Part shown: in pieces, positions 1 to 9,136 of the stretch
Layout: the number at the start of each line of letters is the position of its first letter
Position numbering within the stretch: position 1 is the first letter of the stretch
Origin: Burkholderiales bacterium PBB6
GTDB lineage: Bacteria > Pseudomonadota > Gammaproteobacteria > Burkholderiales > Burkholderiaceae_C
DNA length: 64,000 bases
NCBI GenBank assembly: GCA_002255925.1
Contig: NKIH01000004.1
Location: 405,651-469,650, forward strand
Direction of reading: 5' to 3'
Program-made: the position numbers and the translations under genes
The notes under the pieces: generated by a model
Seen by the model: only the letters and a program-made list of their open reading frames with translations
Databases searched by the model: none
What the model was told of the DNA's origin: nothing

Positions 1-1098
1 AAGCGCGGTGTGGTGGTGAACATCGACGCCACGGTGCAGAGCATCCAGCAGGCCCTGAAGGAGGCCGAGATGATGGCCGCCTGCAAGATCGAGCGCGTCT
101 ACACCGGCATCACCGGCAGCCACATCCGCGGCCAGAACTCGACCGGCATGGTCATCGTGCGCGACAACCGCGAGGTGACGCCGACCGACGTGGCCCGCGT
201 CATCGAAACCGCCAAGGCCATCAACATTCCGAATGACCAGCGCCTGCTGCTGGTGGAATCCCAGGAATTTGTCATCGACGGCCATGAGGTGAAAGAGCCC
301 ATCGGCATGAGCGGCAGCCGCCTGGAAGTCAAGGTGCACATCGCCACCGGCGCCCAGAGCGCCGCCGAGAACATCGTCAAGTGCGTGCGCCGCTGCGGCC
401 TGGAAGTGGAGCAGCTGTGCCTGTCACCCACGGCTGCCGCTGCCGCCGTGCTGACCGATGACGAGAAGGACCTGGGTGTCGCGGTGGTCGACATCGGCGC
501 CGGCACCACCGACGTCTCGATCTTCACCGGTGGGTCGATTCGCCATACTGCGGTGATTCCAATTGCCGGCGATCTGATCACCAGCGATATCGCGATGGCC
601 TTGCGCACCCCCACCAAGGACGCCGAAGAGATCAAGGTGGAATATGGGGTCGCCAAACAACTGTTGGCAGATCCCAACGAACAGGTGGAAGTGCCCGGCC
701 TGGGTGACCGGGTACCCCGGATGCTCAGTCGACAGGCTTTGGCCGGCGTGATTGAGCCGCGGGTCGAGGAAATCTATTCGCTGGTGCACCAGGTGATTCG
801 GGAATCTGGCTACGAGGAATTGCTCTCGTCGGGCATTGTCATCACCGGTGGAACGGCCGTCATGCCGGGCATGGTGGAGTTGGGCGAGGATATTTTCCTC
901 AAGCCTGTGCGCAAGGGATTGCCGACGTATTCCGGCCCGCTTTTCGACATGGTCGCCAATCCCCGGTCGGCCACCGTGATGGGTTTGTTGGAGGAAGCCC
1001 GGGTCGCACACACCCGTGGCCACAAGGCGGCGCAACAAGCCGGCTCAGTAAAAACGTTATTTGGTAAGGCCAGGGACTGGTTTTTGGGTAATTTCTAG
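1..1098 (+). CDS. ftsA: Cell division protein FtsA (5' truncated by window edge)
   Basis: FtsA is the actin-like ATPase that tethers FtsZ filaments to the inner membrane and recruits later divisome proteins. The reading frame is open from base 1; the first visible residues (KRGVVVNIDATVQSI) match the region about 45-50 residues into typical FtsA, so the true start lies upstream of the window. Visible features are the phosphate-binding stretch VDIGAGTTDVSI, the ITGGTAVMPG segment near the C-terminus, and the terminal GKARDWFLGNF, which fits the amphipathic membrane-targeting helix. ftsZ follows 96 bp downstream on the same strand, the usual end of the dcw cluster. Identity is secure; only the N-terminus is missing. 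Confidence 0.96.
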   Translation, partial: KRGVVVNIDATVQSIQQALKEAEMMAACKIERVYTGITGSHIRGQNSTGMVIVRDNREVTPTDVARVIETAKAINIPNDQRLLLVESQEFVIDGHEVKEPIGMSGSRLEVKVHIATGAQSAAENIVKCVRRCGLEVEQLCLSPTAAAAAVLTDDEKDLGVAVVDIGAGTTDVSIFTGGSIRHTAVIPIAGDLITSDIAMALRTPTKDAEEIKVEYGVAKQLLADPNEQVEVPGLGDRVPRMLSRQALAGVIEPRVEEIYSLVHQVIRESGYEELLSSGIVITGGTAVMPGMVELGEDIFLKPVRKGLPTYSGPLFDMVANPRSATVMGLLEEARVAHTRGHKAAQQAGSVKTLFGKARDWFLGNF

Positions 1099-1194
1099 CG
1101 ACAATACGAACTCAGGAATTCGACCGAAATTCCAGCGTTTTTTTGAGTTCTGGTCCAGACACGGCAACTGCAATCGAGACTTAGGAGGTTCCAC

Positions 1195-2430
1195 ATGCCC
1201 ATCGAGATGATCGAGGAATTTGACCAAGGCACCCAGATCAAGGTGATCGGCGTGGGTGGTGGCGGTGGCAATGCCGTCGACCACATGATCACCCAGGGTG
1301 TCCAGGGCGTGGAATTCATCTGCGCCAACACCGATGCCCAGGCGCTGAACCGCAGCGCCGCCGCACAGCTGGTCCAGCTGGGCGCGACGGGTCTGGGCGC
1401 AGGCTCCAAGCCTGACGTGGGCAAGCAAGCCGCCGAAGAAGCCGAAGGCCGCATCCGCGACGCCATCGCCGGCGCGCACATGCTGTTCATCACCGCCGGC
1501 ATGGGCGGCGGCACCGGTACCGGCGCTGCCCCCGTGATTGCCCGCGTGGCCAAGGAAATGGGCATCCTGACGGTGGGTGTCGTGACCAAGCCCTTCGACT
1601 TCGAAGGCGGTCGCCGCAGCAAGCAAGCCGATCTGGGCGTGTCGGAACTCGAAGCCAACGTTGATTCGTTGATCGTGGTGCTCAACGAGAAGCTGCTGGA
1701 AGTCATGGGCGACGACGTCACCCAGGATCAAGCCTTCGCGCATGCCAATGACGTGCTGAAGAACGCCGTTGGCGGCATCTCGGACATCATTCACATCCCG
1801 GGCCTGGTGAACGTCGACTTCGAAGACGTCAAGACCGTGATGAGCGAGCCTGGCAAGGCGATGATGGGCACGGCCATGGCCTCTGGCCCGGACCGCGCCA
1901 CCAAGGCCGCTGAGCAAGCCGTGGCTTGCCCGCTGCTGGAAGGCATCGACCTGTCTGGCGCCCGTGGCGTGCTGGTGTTGATCGCCGCAGCGCGCTCGAC
2001 CTTCAAGCTGGCTGAAAGCAAGAACGCGATGAATACCATCCGTCGCTACGCCGCTGAAGACGCGCACGTCATTTATGGCACGGCTTATGACGACAGCCTG
2101 GGCGACCAGCTCCGCGTGACCGTGATTGCCACCGGTTTGTCGTCGGCCCGTCGTGCTGCTGCACCGCTGACCGTGATTCAAACCCACCAGGTGCTGCGCA
2201 CCGGTACCGACAATATGCCCATCATGACCCAGCCGATGGCTGCGGCAGGTGGTATGTCGGCAGCCCCGGTGGTTTCGGCCGCCATGCCGCAGCAAGATTT
2301 CAGTTCCATGGCCACGCCAAGCGTCTGGCGCACGGGTCGCACCCAGGCAGCAGCCAAGGTCGAAGCCCTGAGCTCAAACGGCATGGACGAAATCGAGATT
2401 CCGGCTTTCCTGCGCAAGCAGGCAGATTGA
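1195..2430 (+). CDS. ftsZ: Cell division protein FtsZ
   Basis: Tubulin-like GTPase that polymerises into the cytokinetic Z ring. The protein has 411 residues, a usual length. The nucleotide-binding GGGGG near residue 20 and the tubulin signature GGGTGTG at about 104-110 are intact. The C-terminus ends in EIEIPAFLRKQAD, the conserved peptide that binds FtsA, ZipA-like proteins and SlmA (slmA is at 25130 here). A strong ribosome binding site (AGGAGG) sits 7 bases before the ATG and fixes the start. The linker before the C-terminal peptide (about residues 320-400) is Ala/Met/Gln-rich and shows no domain. A GC-rich intrinsic terminator follows directly. Confidence 0.98.
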   Translation: MPIEMIEEFDQGTQIKVIGVGGGGGNAVDHMITQGVQGVEFICANTDAQALNRSAAAQLVQLGATGLGAGSKPDVGKQAAEEAEGRIRDAIAGAHMLFITAGMGGGTGTGAAPVIARVAKEMGILTVGVVTKPFDFEGGRRSKQADLGVSELEANVDSLIVVLNEKLLEVMGDDVTQDQAFAHANDVLKNAVGGISDIIHIPGLVNVDFEDVKTVMSEPGKAMMGTAMASGPDRATKAAEQAVACPLLEGIDLSGARGVLVLIAAARSTFKLAESKNAMNTIRRYAAEDAHVIYGTAYDDSLGDQLRVTVIATGLSSARRAAAPLTVIQTHQVLRTGTDNMPIMTQPMAAAGGMSAAPVVSAAMPQQDFSSMATPSVWRTGRTQAAAKVEALSSNGMDEIEIPAFLRKQAD

Positions 2431-2775
2431 GCCCGCCAGTTTCGATTGCATGTTTCAGGGGCCCTTCGGGGCCCCTTTTTCATGGCCGCGAGTTTTTCAC
2501 ACCTTTTCCACAGGCTGAATATTGCAAATCCCGGTTGTCCACAGGCGGCGCGGGTTTGCACCTTTCGCCGATTTGCCGAGGCGGCAGGGGTTTGTGCCGA
2601 TGCTCAAAACCTGGCGGCTGTTTTCAAAAATAGGGTGTGTGGTGCGGCGGTCAGCGCCCGCCATAGACCAGCGCCCTGCAAGATTTGCCGGTATCGCAGA
2701 CAATCCCGACTCGTCTTCACCGGCCGAGGGCGTGCCTGCCCCGGTCGTTTTTCCGGCCACCATCACCGCTTTCAC
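2431..2775. other. ftsZ-lpxC intergenic region with two DnaA-box-like sites
   Basis: This 345-bp gap contains no convincing gene; the short frames in it have no recognisable sequence or ribosome binding site. It holds the ftsZ terminator, then TTTTCCACA at 2504-2512, which fits the DnaA box consensus TTWTNCACA, and TTGTCCACA at 2535-2543, one mismatch, in the same orientation 31 bp later. The lpxC promoter should lie further on, but I see no clear -35/-10 pair. Confidence 0.5.
2458..2480 (+). terminator. Intrinsic terminator after ftsZ
   Basis: A perfect 7-bp stem GGGGCCC/GGGCCCC with a TTCG tetraloop is followed by five T residues. It lies 28 bp after the ftsZ stop, so it probably ends the division-cluster transcript and separates lpxC from it. 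Confidence 0.85.
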
Positions 2776-3711
2776 ATGCTCCAGCAACGCACCCTCAAGT
2801 CCCTGACCCGCGCCGTCGGCGTGGGCCTGCACAGCGGCCAGCGGGTGGAGTTGACCCTGCGGCCGGCGGCGCCCGACACCGGCATCGTCTTCCGTCGGGT
2901 TGATCTGCCGCAGCCGGTGGATATTCCCGTGCGCTTTGATTCGGTCAGCGACACGCGGATGGCCTCGACCATCACCCCTGGCGGCGTGCCGGACGGCCCG
3001 CGCGTGCAGACCATCGAACATCTGATGTCGGCCTGTGCCGGCCTCGGGCTCGACAACCTGTATGTCGACATCACGGCTGATGAAGTGCCCATCCTCGATG
3101 GCTCATCCGCCAGCTTTGTCTTCCTGCTGCAGAGCGCCGGTATCGAGCTGCAGAACGCGCCGAAGAAATTCCTGCGTGTGAAGAAGACCGTCGAGGTGCG
3201 TGAAGGCGAGGGCAGCCGCCTGATGTGGGCGCGCCTCGAGCCCTTCCACGGCTACAAGCTGACCTTCGAGATCGACTTCAACCATCCGGCCCTTGACGCC
3301 ACGGGCCAGCAGGTCACCTTCGACATGGGCAGCGGCACCTACAAGCAGGAGATCGCCCGGGCGCGCACCTTCGGCTTCACCAAGGATGTCGAAGCCATGC
3401 GCTCACGCGGGCTGACGCTGGGTGGCTCGATGGACAACGCCATCGTGATCGACGACTACCGCGTGCTCAACCACGACGGCCTGCGTTATGACGACGAGTT
3501 CGCCAAGCACAAGATCCTTGATGCGATCGGCGACCTCTACATCGCCGGCCACCCCTTGCTGGCGGCCTACACCTCGTTCAAGGGCGGGCACGCACTGAAC
3601 AACAAGCTGCTGCGCGTGCTGCTGGCCGACAAGGAAGCCTGGGAGCTGGTGAGCTTCGACGATGAAGCCCGTGCACCGGCCGGGTTCGCGCAACTCGCGC
3701 CGGCCTGGTAA
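2776..3711 (+). CDS. lpxC: UDP-3-O-acyl-N-acetylglucosamine deacetylase LpxC
   Basis: Zinc-dependent deacetylase that performs the committed step of lipid A synthesis in the cytoplasm. From the ATG at 2776 ([20 protein letters not shown]) the product is 311 residues, near the family norm of about 305; the open frame extends upstream but only with low-complexity sequence. Zinc and catalytic residues are visible in [16 protein letters not shown] and in [17 protein letters not shown] (His and Asp ligands), with the terminal GHPL segment also conserved. It follows ftsZ as in most betaproteobacteria. No strong Shine-Dalgarno sequence precedes the chosen ATG. Confidence 0.96.
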   Translation: MLQQRTLKSLTRAVGVGLHSGQRVELTLRPAAPDTGIVFRRVDLPQPVDIPVRFDSVSDTRMASTITPGGVPDGPRVQTIEHLMSACAGLGLDNLYVDITADEVPILDGSSASFVFLLQSAGIELQNAPKKFLRVKKTVEVREGEGSRLMWARLEPFHGYKLTFEIDFNHPALDATGQQVTFDMGSGTYKQEIARARTFGFTKDVEAMRSRGLTLGGSMDNAIVIDDYRVLNHDGLRYDDEFAKHKILDAIGDLYIAGHPLLAAYTSFKGGHALNNKLLRVLLADKEAWELVSFDDEARAPAGFAQLAPAW

Positions 3712-3733
3712 CCCAAGGCACCGGGAGGCTGCG

Positions 3734-3919
3734 ATGCTGATTTTCCGACTCGTGTTCGGCCTGCTGCTGCTGGCCGGCATCCTCTGCTTCGGCGTTTATG
3801 TGGTGACGCGCGACGCCCGCTGGCGCGCCCGCGGCGTGGTGCTCGTCAAATGGACGGTGCTGGCCGGCCTGGGCTTTTTCGCCGTGGTGTTTCTTGAGCG
3901 GCTGGCCGTGATGCTCTGA
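3734..3919 (+). CDS. Small membrane protein, function unknown
   Basis: A 61-residue protein starting at the ATG at 3734, preceded by GGGAGG at a good distance, 22 bp after lpxC and likely cotranscribed with it. Two hydrophobic stretches are visible: residues about 3-21 (FRLVFGLLLLAGILCFGVY) and about 36-58, separated by a basic loop (TRDARWRAR). This gives a two-helix inner-membrane protein. I do not recognise a named family. Coding is supported by the ribosome binding site, GC-rich third positions and hydrophobic pattern. Confidence 0.7.
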   Translation: MLIFRLVFGLLLLAGILCFGVYVVTRDARWRARGVVLVKWTVLAGLGFFAVVFLERLAVML

Positions 3920-3922
3920 CGC

Positions 3923-4537
3923 TCACGGCTGCAGGCCTGAGAGGTAGCCCAGGGTAGCCTGGCGGCCCACCTTCATCAAGTCAAAGCTGTCGGGTGCCAG
4001 CGTCCATTGGCGCATCAGGCCGTCCACCAGCGCGAACAGGCCGATGGCCGCGCCCTTGACGTCAAGATCGGTGCGGATCTGCCCGGCAGCCTGGCCGCGC
4101 AACATCACGCTGTGCATCTGCTCGATGAATCCCGCCAGTGAATCGTTGTGTCGCTGCTGGGCGATTGCCATGTCGCCGGTGTATTCGGTGTAGTGCATGG
4201 CCACCGTGAAGACGCGCTGGGTTTGCGCGTTCGTCGACAGCGCCTCAAACGGCACCAGCACCATGTCCAGCAGGCTGCTCAGCGTGCTTTCCGGCGGGTT
4301 GGCCAAGGCCTGCTCCAGCGCCGACTCGCAGGGCATGACCACACGGTTCAACATGGCTTCGAACAGATCGGCCTTGTCCTGAAAATGCCAGTAGACGGCG
4401 CCACGCGTGACGCCGGCGGCCCCCGCGATATCTTGCAGGGACGTGCGCGCCACGCCCCGGGTGGCGAACACCTGCTCGGCGGCGTCGAGGATCTGCTGGC
4501 GTGTCTCTTGCGCCTCTGCTTTTGTTTTGCGGGCCAT
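3923..4537 (-). CDS. TetR/AcrR-family transcriptional repressor of RND efflux operon
   Basis: A 204-residue TetR-family regulator. The N-terminal helix-turn-helix is clear (residues about 10-55: TRQQILDAAEQVFATRG, then TSLQDIAGAAGVTRGAVYWHF). The rest resembles the AcrR/TtgR ligand-binding domain. The ATG at 4537 (MARKTKAEA) was chosen because it is the usual AcrR-type start; longer frames run through the operator. The gene is divergent from the RND operon starting at 4690, with an AcrR-like operator between them, so it probably represses that operon and itself and is released by hydrophobic drugs. Its stop lies 3 bp from the convergent small membrane protein gene. Confidence 0.92.
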   Translation of the reverse strand: MARKTKAEAQETRQQILDAAEQVFATRGVARTSLQDIAGAAGVTRGAVYWHFQDKADLFEAMLNRVVMPCESALEQALANPPESTLSSLLDMVLVPFEALSTNAQTQRVFTVAMHYTEYTGDMAIAQQRHNDSLAGFIEQMHSVMLRGQAAGQIRTDLDVKGAAIGLFALVDGLMRQWTLAPDSFDLMKVGRQATLGYLSGLQP

Positions 4538-4546
4538 GGTCTTTGT

Positions 4547-4569
4547 ACACAAAGGGAAAGCCCTTGTGT
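4547..4569. repeat. Inverted repeat in acrR-like leader
   Basis: ACACAAAGGG and CCCTTGTGT flank a short AAAG loop with one unpaired base. It lies just upstream of the repressor start, in its 5' untranslated region. It may be a second regulator site or an mRNA hairpin; the sequence alone does not decide. Confidence 0.4.
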
Positions 4570-4572
4570 CAT

Positions 4573-4596
4573 TAAATACATTCTTGATTGTATGTA
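4573..4596. promoter_or_regulatory. AcrR-like operator with overlapping efflux promoter
   Basis: A 24-bp imperfect palindrome (9 of 12 base pairs symmetric) with half sites TAAATACATTC and TTGTATGTA. It agrees at 20 of 24 positions with the Escherichia coli acrAB operator as I recall it. A good -10 hexamer TATACT at 4595-4600 overlaps its right edge, with TTAAAT 17 bp upstream as a weak -35, so bound repressor would cover the promoter of the RND operon. The AT-rich stretch stands out from the GC-rich surroundings. Confidence 0.75.
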
Positions 4597-4689
4597 TACT
4601 TCGCCACTTCGTGCAATCACCCTCTTTGCCGCGCGTTCGTGGCGCACCTGCAAGCCGCACTGAGCTTGCGTGGCCACCAAAGGAAGCCC

Positions 4690-5934
4690 ATGTCTGACCA
4701 GACGACCGCCACTGTCATCGTTTCCAACCCGGCACGTGCCGGCCTTCGCCTCGCGTTCGCGGCGACCACCCTGGCCGTGCTGGCCGCCTGCAGCAAGGGC
4801 GACAACGCCGCTGGTGGCGCGCCGCAGATGCCACCCACGCCCGTCGGCGTGGTGACTGTTCAGCCAAGTGGCGTGAACCTCACCACCGAGCTGCCGGGCC
4901 GGCTGGAAGCCTTCCGCACGGCCCAGGTCCGGGCGCGTGTCACGGGCGTCGTGAACAAGCGCCTGTTCACCGAAGGCGCCCTGGTCCAGAGCGGCCAGCG
5001 CCTGTTCGACATCGATGCAGCGCCGTACCGCGCCTCGCTCGACAGCGCCCAGGCCAGCCTGGCCAAGGGCGAAGCCGTGCTGGCCCAGGCCGCCGCCACG
5101 CTGGAGCGAAACCGCCCGCTGGCTGAAGCCAAGGCGATCAGCCAGCAGGACTGGGTGGCCACCCAGGCCGCTCACAAGCAGGCCCAGGCCGATGTCGCCG
5201 CGGCGCGTGCCGCCGTGACGCAGGCCCGCCTGAACGTCGACTACGCTGGCGTGGCCGCACCGATCAGTGGCCGCATCGGCCGCGCGACGGTGTCGGAAGG
5301 CGCGCTGGTGAGCGCCGGTGAAGCCACGCTGATGGCCACCATCCAGCAAACCGACAAGCTCTACGTGAACTTCACGCAGTCCGCCAGCGAAGCCCTGGCG
5401 CTGAAGCGCGCGGTGGAAGCCGGCAAGCTCAAGGCCAGCGGTTCGGCCGCCGTGCGTGTGGTGCTGGAAGACGGCAGCGAATATGCCCAGACCGGCAAGC
5501 TGCTGTTCAGCGACCTGCAGGTGGACAGCGGCACCGGCCAGGTCACCCTGCGCGCCGAGCTGCCCAACCCCAAGGGCGAGCTGCTGCCGGGCCTGTATGT
5601 GAAGGTGCGCATCGACGCGGCCCGCAGCGACAGCGCCATCCTGCTGCCCCAGCAGGCTGTGACCCGCGGCACCGCCGGTGACACCGTGCTGGTGGTGGGC
5701 GCCGACAAGACGACCTCGAACCGCACCGTGCAACTGGGCGGCTCACGCAACGGCCAGTGGGTCGTGCTGGGTGGCTTGAAGGCCGGCGAGCAGGTGGTGG
5801 TCGACGGCTTCCAGAAGATCCGTCCGAAGGCCCCGGTGAACCCGGTGCCGTGGTCGCCGGTCGCAGCTTCGGCGCCGGCATCAGCCGCTGCGCCAGCGTC
5901 GGCCGCCGCACCAGCCTCGGCCGCCAGCCGCTGA
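4690..5934 (+). CDS. RND efflux periplasmic adaptor subunit (AcrA/MexA type)
   Basis: Membrane fusion protein that links the inner-membrane RND pump to the outer-membrane channel. The 414-residue product has a lipoprotein signal with lipobox LAAC, acylated Cys at residue 34. The lipoyl/hairpin region is seen in LPGRLEAFRTAQVRARVTG and in the Ala/Gln-rich coiled coil at about residues 115-185, followed by the AAPISGRIGRATVSEGALV strand typical of the family. The last 40 residues are Ala/Pro/Ser-rich, with PASAAA repeats, and probably disordered. It is first in a three-gene operon controlled by the divergent TetR-family gene, and 16 bp separate it from the pump gene. Confidence 0.95.
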   Translation: MSDQTTATVIVSNPARAGLRLAFAATTLAVLAACSKGDNAAGGAPQMPPTPVGVVTVQPSGVNLTTELPGRLEAFRTAQVRARVTGVVNKRLFTEGALVQSGQRLFDIDAAPYRASLDSAQASLAKGEAVLAQAAATLERNRPLAEAKAISQQDWVATQAAHKQAQADVAAARAAVTQARLNVDYAGVAAPISGRIGRATVSEGALVSAGEATLMATIQQTDKLYVNFTQSASEALALKRAVEAGKLKASGSAAVRVVLEDGSEYAQTGKLLFSDLQVDSGTGQVTLRAELPNPKGELLPGLYVKVRIDAARSDSAILLPQQAVTRGTAGDTVLVVGADKTTSNRTVQLGGSRNGQWVVLGGLKAGEQVVVDGFQKIRPKAPVNPVPWSPVAASAPASAAAPASAAAPASAASR

Positions 5935-5950
5935 GCCCGGGAGCATCCGC

Positions 5951-8900
5951 ATGAATTCCCGTTTTTTCATCGACAGGCCCATCTTCGCGTGGGTCATCGC
6001 GTTCTTCGTCGTGATCCTGGGCGCAGCCGCCATCACCAAGCTGCCCATCGCCCAGTACCCGACGGTGGCGCCGCCCGCCATCGTCATCAGCGCGGCCTAC
6101 CCGGGTGCCTCAGCGCAGGTGCTGGAAGACAGCGTGCTGGCCGTCATCGAGCAGGAGCTCAATGGCGCGCCGGGCATGATCTACATGGAGTCGAGCGCTG
6201 AAGCGACCGGCTCCGGCACCATCACCGTCACCTTCGAGCCGGGCACGGACGTGTCCATTGCCCAGATCGAAGTGCAGAACCGCCTGAGCCGCGCCACGCC
6301 GCGCCTGCCCAGCGCGGTGACGCAGCAGGGCGTGCGGGTCGACAAGTCCCGCTCGAACTTCCTGCTGTTCGTGATGCTGACCTCGAAGAACCCGGCCTAC
6401 GACCCCGTGGCGCTGGGTGACTACGCGGCCCGCAACATCGTGCCTGAACTGCTGCGCATCCAGGGCGTGGGCCAGGCGCAGCTGTTCGGCACCGAGCGTG
6501 CGATGCGCGTCTGGGTTGATCCGGCCAAGCTGGTGGGTTTCGGCCTGTCCACGGCTGACGTGAATGCCGCCATCCGTGCGCAGAACCTGCAGATCTCTGC
6601 GGGCAGCATCGGCGGCATGCCCAACACGGCCGAGCAGACGCTGTATGCGTCGATCACCGTGAACGGCCAGCTCAGCAGCATCGAGCAGTTCGGCAACATC
6701 GTCATCCGCGCCAACGCCGACGGCTCTGCCGTGCGTCTGAAGGACGTCGCCCGCCTCGAGCTGGGCGGCCAGAGCTACGCCAGCTCCTCGCGCCTGAATG
6801 GTGTCACCGCCACCGGCGTGGGCATCCAGCAGTCGCCGGGTGGCAACGCGCTGGCCACGGCCACGGCGGTCAAGGAACGGATGGCCGAGCTGCAGAAGTT
6901 CATGCCCGAAGGCGTGAGCTACGACGTGCCGTACGACAGCTCCAAGTTCGTGAAGATATCCATCGAGGAAGTCGTCAAGACGCTGATCGAAGGCATCGCG
7001 CTGGTGTTCATCGTGATGCTGGTGTTCCTGCAGAACATCCGCTACACGCTGATCCCGACCATCGTCGTGCCGGTGGCCCTGATGGGCACCTTCGCGGTGA
7101 TGCTGACGCTGGGCTTCTCGATCAACGTGCTGACCTTGTTCGGCATGGTGCTGGCCATCGGTATCCTGGTGGACGATGCCATCGTGGTGGTGGAAAACGT
7201 CGAGCGCATCATGGCCGAGGAAGGGCTGTCGCCGCGCGACGCCACCGTCAAGGCCATGGGCCAGATCACCGGCGCCATCATCGGCATCACCGTGGTGCTG
7301 GTCTCGGTGTTCGTGCCGATGGCCTTCTTCAGCGGCTCGGTCGGCAACATCTACCGCCAGTTCTCGCTGGCCATGGTGTCGTCGATGCTGTTCTCGGCGC
7401 TGATGGCGCTGTCGCTGACGCCGGCGCTGTGCGCCACGCTGCTCAAGCCGATTCCTCCGGGTCATCACGACAAGAAGGGCTTCTTCGGCTGGTTCAACCG
7501 CGGCTTCAAGCGCAGCACCGTGCGCTATGAATCGATGGTCAGCCGCATCCTGCCGCGCGCCGGTCGCTTCCTGCTGATCTACGCCGCCATCCTGGCTGCG
7601 GTGGCGGTGATGTACCAGCGCCTGCCGACGTCGTTCCTGCCGAACGAAGACCAGGGTTACCTGATCGTCAACGTGCAGTTGCCCCCGGGCGCCGCACAGT
7701 CGCGCACGGAAGCCGTGATGCAGCAGGTCGAAGGCTTCTTCCTGGCCCAGCCTGAGGTGGACAAGGTCGTTGGCGTGCTGGGCTTCAGCTTCTCCGGCTC
7801 TGGCCAGAATGCCGCGCTGGCCTTCGTGCCGCTCAAGCCGTGGGATGAGCGCAAGGGCGCCGAGCACAGTGCGCAGGCGCTGGCCGGCCGTGCGTTTGGC
7901 GCGTTGATGGGCATCCGCGATGCCTTCACCTTCCCGCTCAGCCCGCCGCCGATCCCTGAACTGGGCACGGCCACCGGCTTCAGCTTCCGCCTGCAAGACC
8001 GCTCCGGCCAGGGCCATGCCGCGCTGCTGGCCGCACGCAACCAGTTGCTGGGCATGGCGAGCCAGAGCAAGGTGCTGCAGGGCGTGCGCCCTGACGGCCT
8101 GGAAGATGCGCCACAGCTGCAGCTCGACATCGACCGCGACAAGGCCGCCGCACTCGGCGTGTCCTTCGACACGATCGGCAACGTGCTGGGCACGGCGCTG
8201 GGCTCGAGCTATGTGAACGACTTCCCGAATGCAGGTCGCCTGCAGCGCGTGGTGGTGCAGGCGGAAGCCAGCGCCCGCATGCAGCCGGAAGACGTGTTGA
8301 AGCTGCAGGTGCCGAACAGCCGTGGTCAGCTGGTGCCGCTGTCGTCGTTCGCCAGCACCCGCTGGGTGACCGGCCCGATCCAGACGGTGCGCTACAACGG
8401 CTATCCGGCGATGAAGATCAGCGGTGACGCTGCGGCGGGTTTCTCCACTGGTGACGCCGTCATCGAGATGGAAAAGCTGGTGTCGCAGCTGCCGCCGGGC
8501 TTCGGCTTCGAGTGGACCGGCCAGACGCGTGAGGAGAAGCTCTCCGGCTCGCAGGCCACCATCCTGCTGGCGTTCTCGATGCTGGCCGTGTTCCTGTGCC
8601 TGTCCGCGCTGTACGAAAGCTGGAGCATTCCAGTGGCCGTGCTGCTGGTGGTGCCGCTCGGCATCCTGGGCTCGCTGATGGGCGTGTGGTTCCGCGGCAT
8701 GCCGAACGACGTGTACTTCAAGGTCGGCCTGATCACCATCATCGGCTTGTCGGCGAAGAACGCGATCCTGATCATCGAGTTCGCGAAGGACCTGCAAGCC
8801 GAAGGCAAGGGCCTGCTGGAAGCCACGCTGGAAGCCTGCCACCTGCGCTTCCGCCCGATCATCATGACCTCGTTCGCCTTCATCCTCGGCGTGATGCCGC

Positions 8901-9136
8901 TGGCCATCGCCAGTGGTGCCGGCTCGGCCAGCCAACGTGCCATCGGCACGGGTGTGGTGGCGGGCATGCTGACGGCCACGTTCCTGGCCGTGCTGCTGGT
9001 GCCGGTGTTCTATGTCGTGGTGCGCAAGCTGTTCCCGGGTGGCCATGAGTTGCCACACGGCACGCCGCTGTCCTCACCCGCAACAGACGCTGCCGCGACT
9101 GAAGCTCTGAAGAACTCGAAGGAGGGCCAGGCATGA
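5951..9136 (+). CDS. RND multidrug efflux transporter, HAE1 family (AcrB/MexB type)
   Basis: Proton-driven inner-membrane drug exporter, 1061 residues, the expected length. The start MNSRFFIDRPIFAWVIA is the canonical amphipathic N-terminus and first membrane helix. The paired Asp residues of helix 4 (LVDDAIVVVENVERI) and the Lys of helix 10 (GLSAKNAILIIEFAKDL), both needed for proton relay, are present. Twelve membrane helices and two large periplasmic loops are evident from hydrophobicity. It overlaps the downstream outer-membrane factor gene by 4 bp (ATGA), which suggests translational coupling. The substrate range cannot be read from the sequence; hydrophobic compounds are typical. Confidence 0.97.
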   Translation: MNSRFFIDRPIFAWVIAFFVVILGAAAITKLPIAQYPTVAPPAIVISAAYPGASAQVLEDSVLAVIEQELNGAPGMIYMESSAEATGSGTITVTFEPGTDVSIAQIEVQNRLSRATPRLPSAVTQQGVRVDKSRSNFLLFVMLTSKNPAYDPVALGDYAARNIVPELLRIQGVGQAQLFGTERAMRVWVDPAKLVGFGLSTADVNAAIRAQNLQISAGSIGGMPNTAEQTLYASITVNGQLSSIEQFGNIVIRANADGSAVRLKDVARLELGGQSYASSSRLNGVTATGVGIQQSPGGNALATATAVKERMAELQKFMPEGVSYDVPYDSSKFVKISIEEVVKTLIEGIALVFIVMLVFLQNIRYTLIPTIVVPVALMGTFAVMLTLGFSINVLTLFGMVLAIGILVDDAIVVVENVERIMAEEGLSPRDATVKAMGQITGAIIGITVVLVSVFVPMAFFSGSVGNIYRQFSLAMVSSMLFSALMALSLTPALCATLLKPIPPGHHDKKGFFGWFNRGFKRSTVRYESMVSRILPRAGRFLLIYAAILAAVAVMYQRLPTSFLPNEDQGYLIVNVQLPPGAAQSRTEAVMQQVEGFFLAQPEVDKVVGVLGFSFSGSGQNAALAFVPLKPWDERKGAEHSAQALAGRAFGALMGIRDAFTFPLSPPPIPELGTATGFSFRLQDRSGQGHAALLAARNQLLGMASQSKVLQGVRPDGLEDAPQLQLDIDRDKAAALGVSFDTIGNVLGTALGSSYVNDFPNAGRLQRVVVQAEASARMQPEDVLKLQVPNSRGQLVPLSSFASTRWVTGPIQTVRYNGYPAMKISGDAAAGFSTGDAVIEMEKLVSQLPPGFGFEWTGQTREEKLSGSQATILLAFSMLAVFLCLSALYESWSIPVAVLLVVPLGILGSLMGVWFRGMPNDVYFKVGLITIIGLSAKNAILIIEFAKDLQAEGKGLLEATLEACHLRFRPIIMTSFAFILGVMPLAIASGAGSASQRAIGTGVVAGMLTATFLAVLLVPVFYVVVRKLFPGGHELPHGTPLSSPATDAAATEALKNSKEGQA

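Noticed and set aside
6110..9058. A 982-codon open frame on the minus strand opposite the RND pump gene
   Set aside because: Its translation is His/Arg/Gln-rich with no known domain, and it mirrors the codon structure of the real pump gene; long antisense frames are expected at this GC content.
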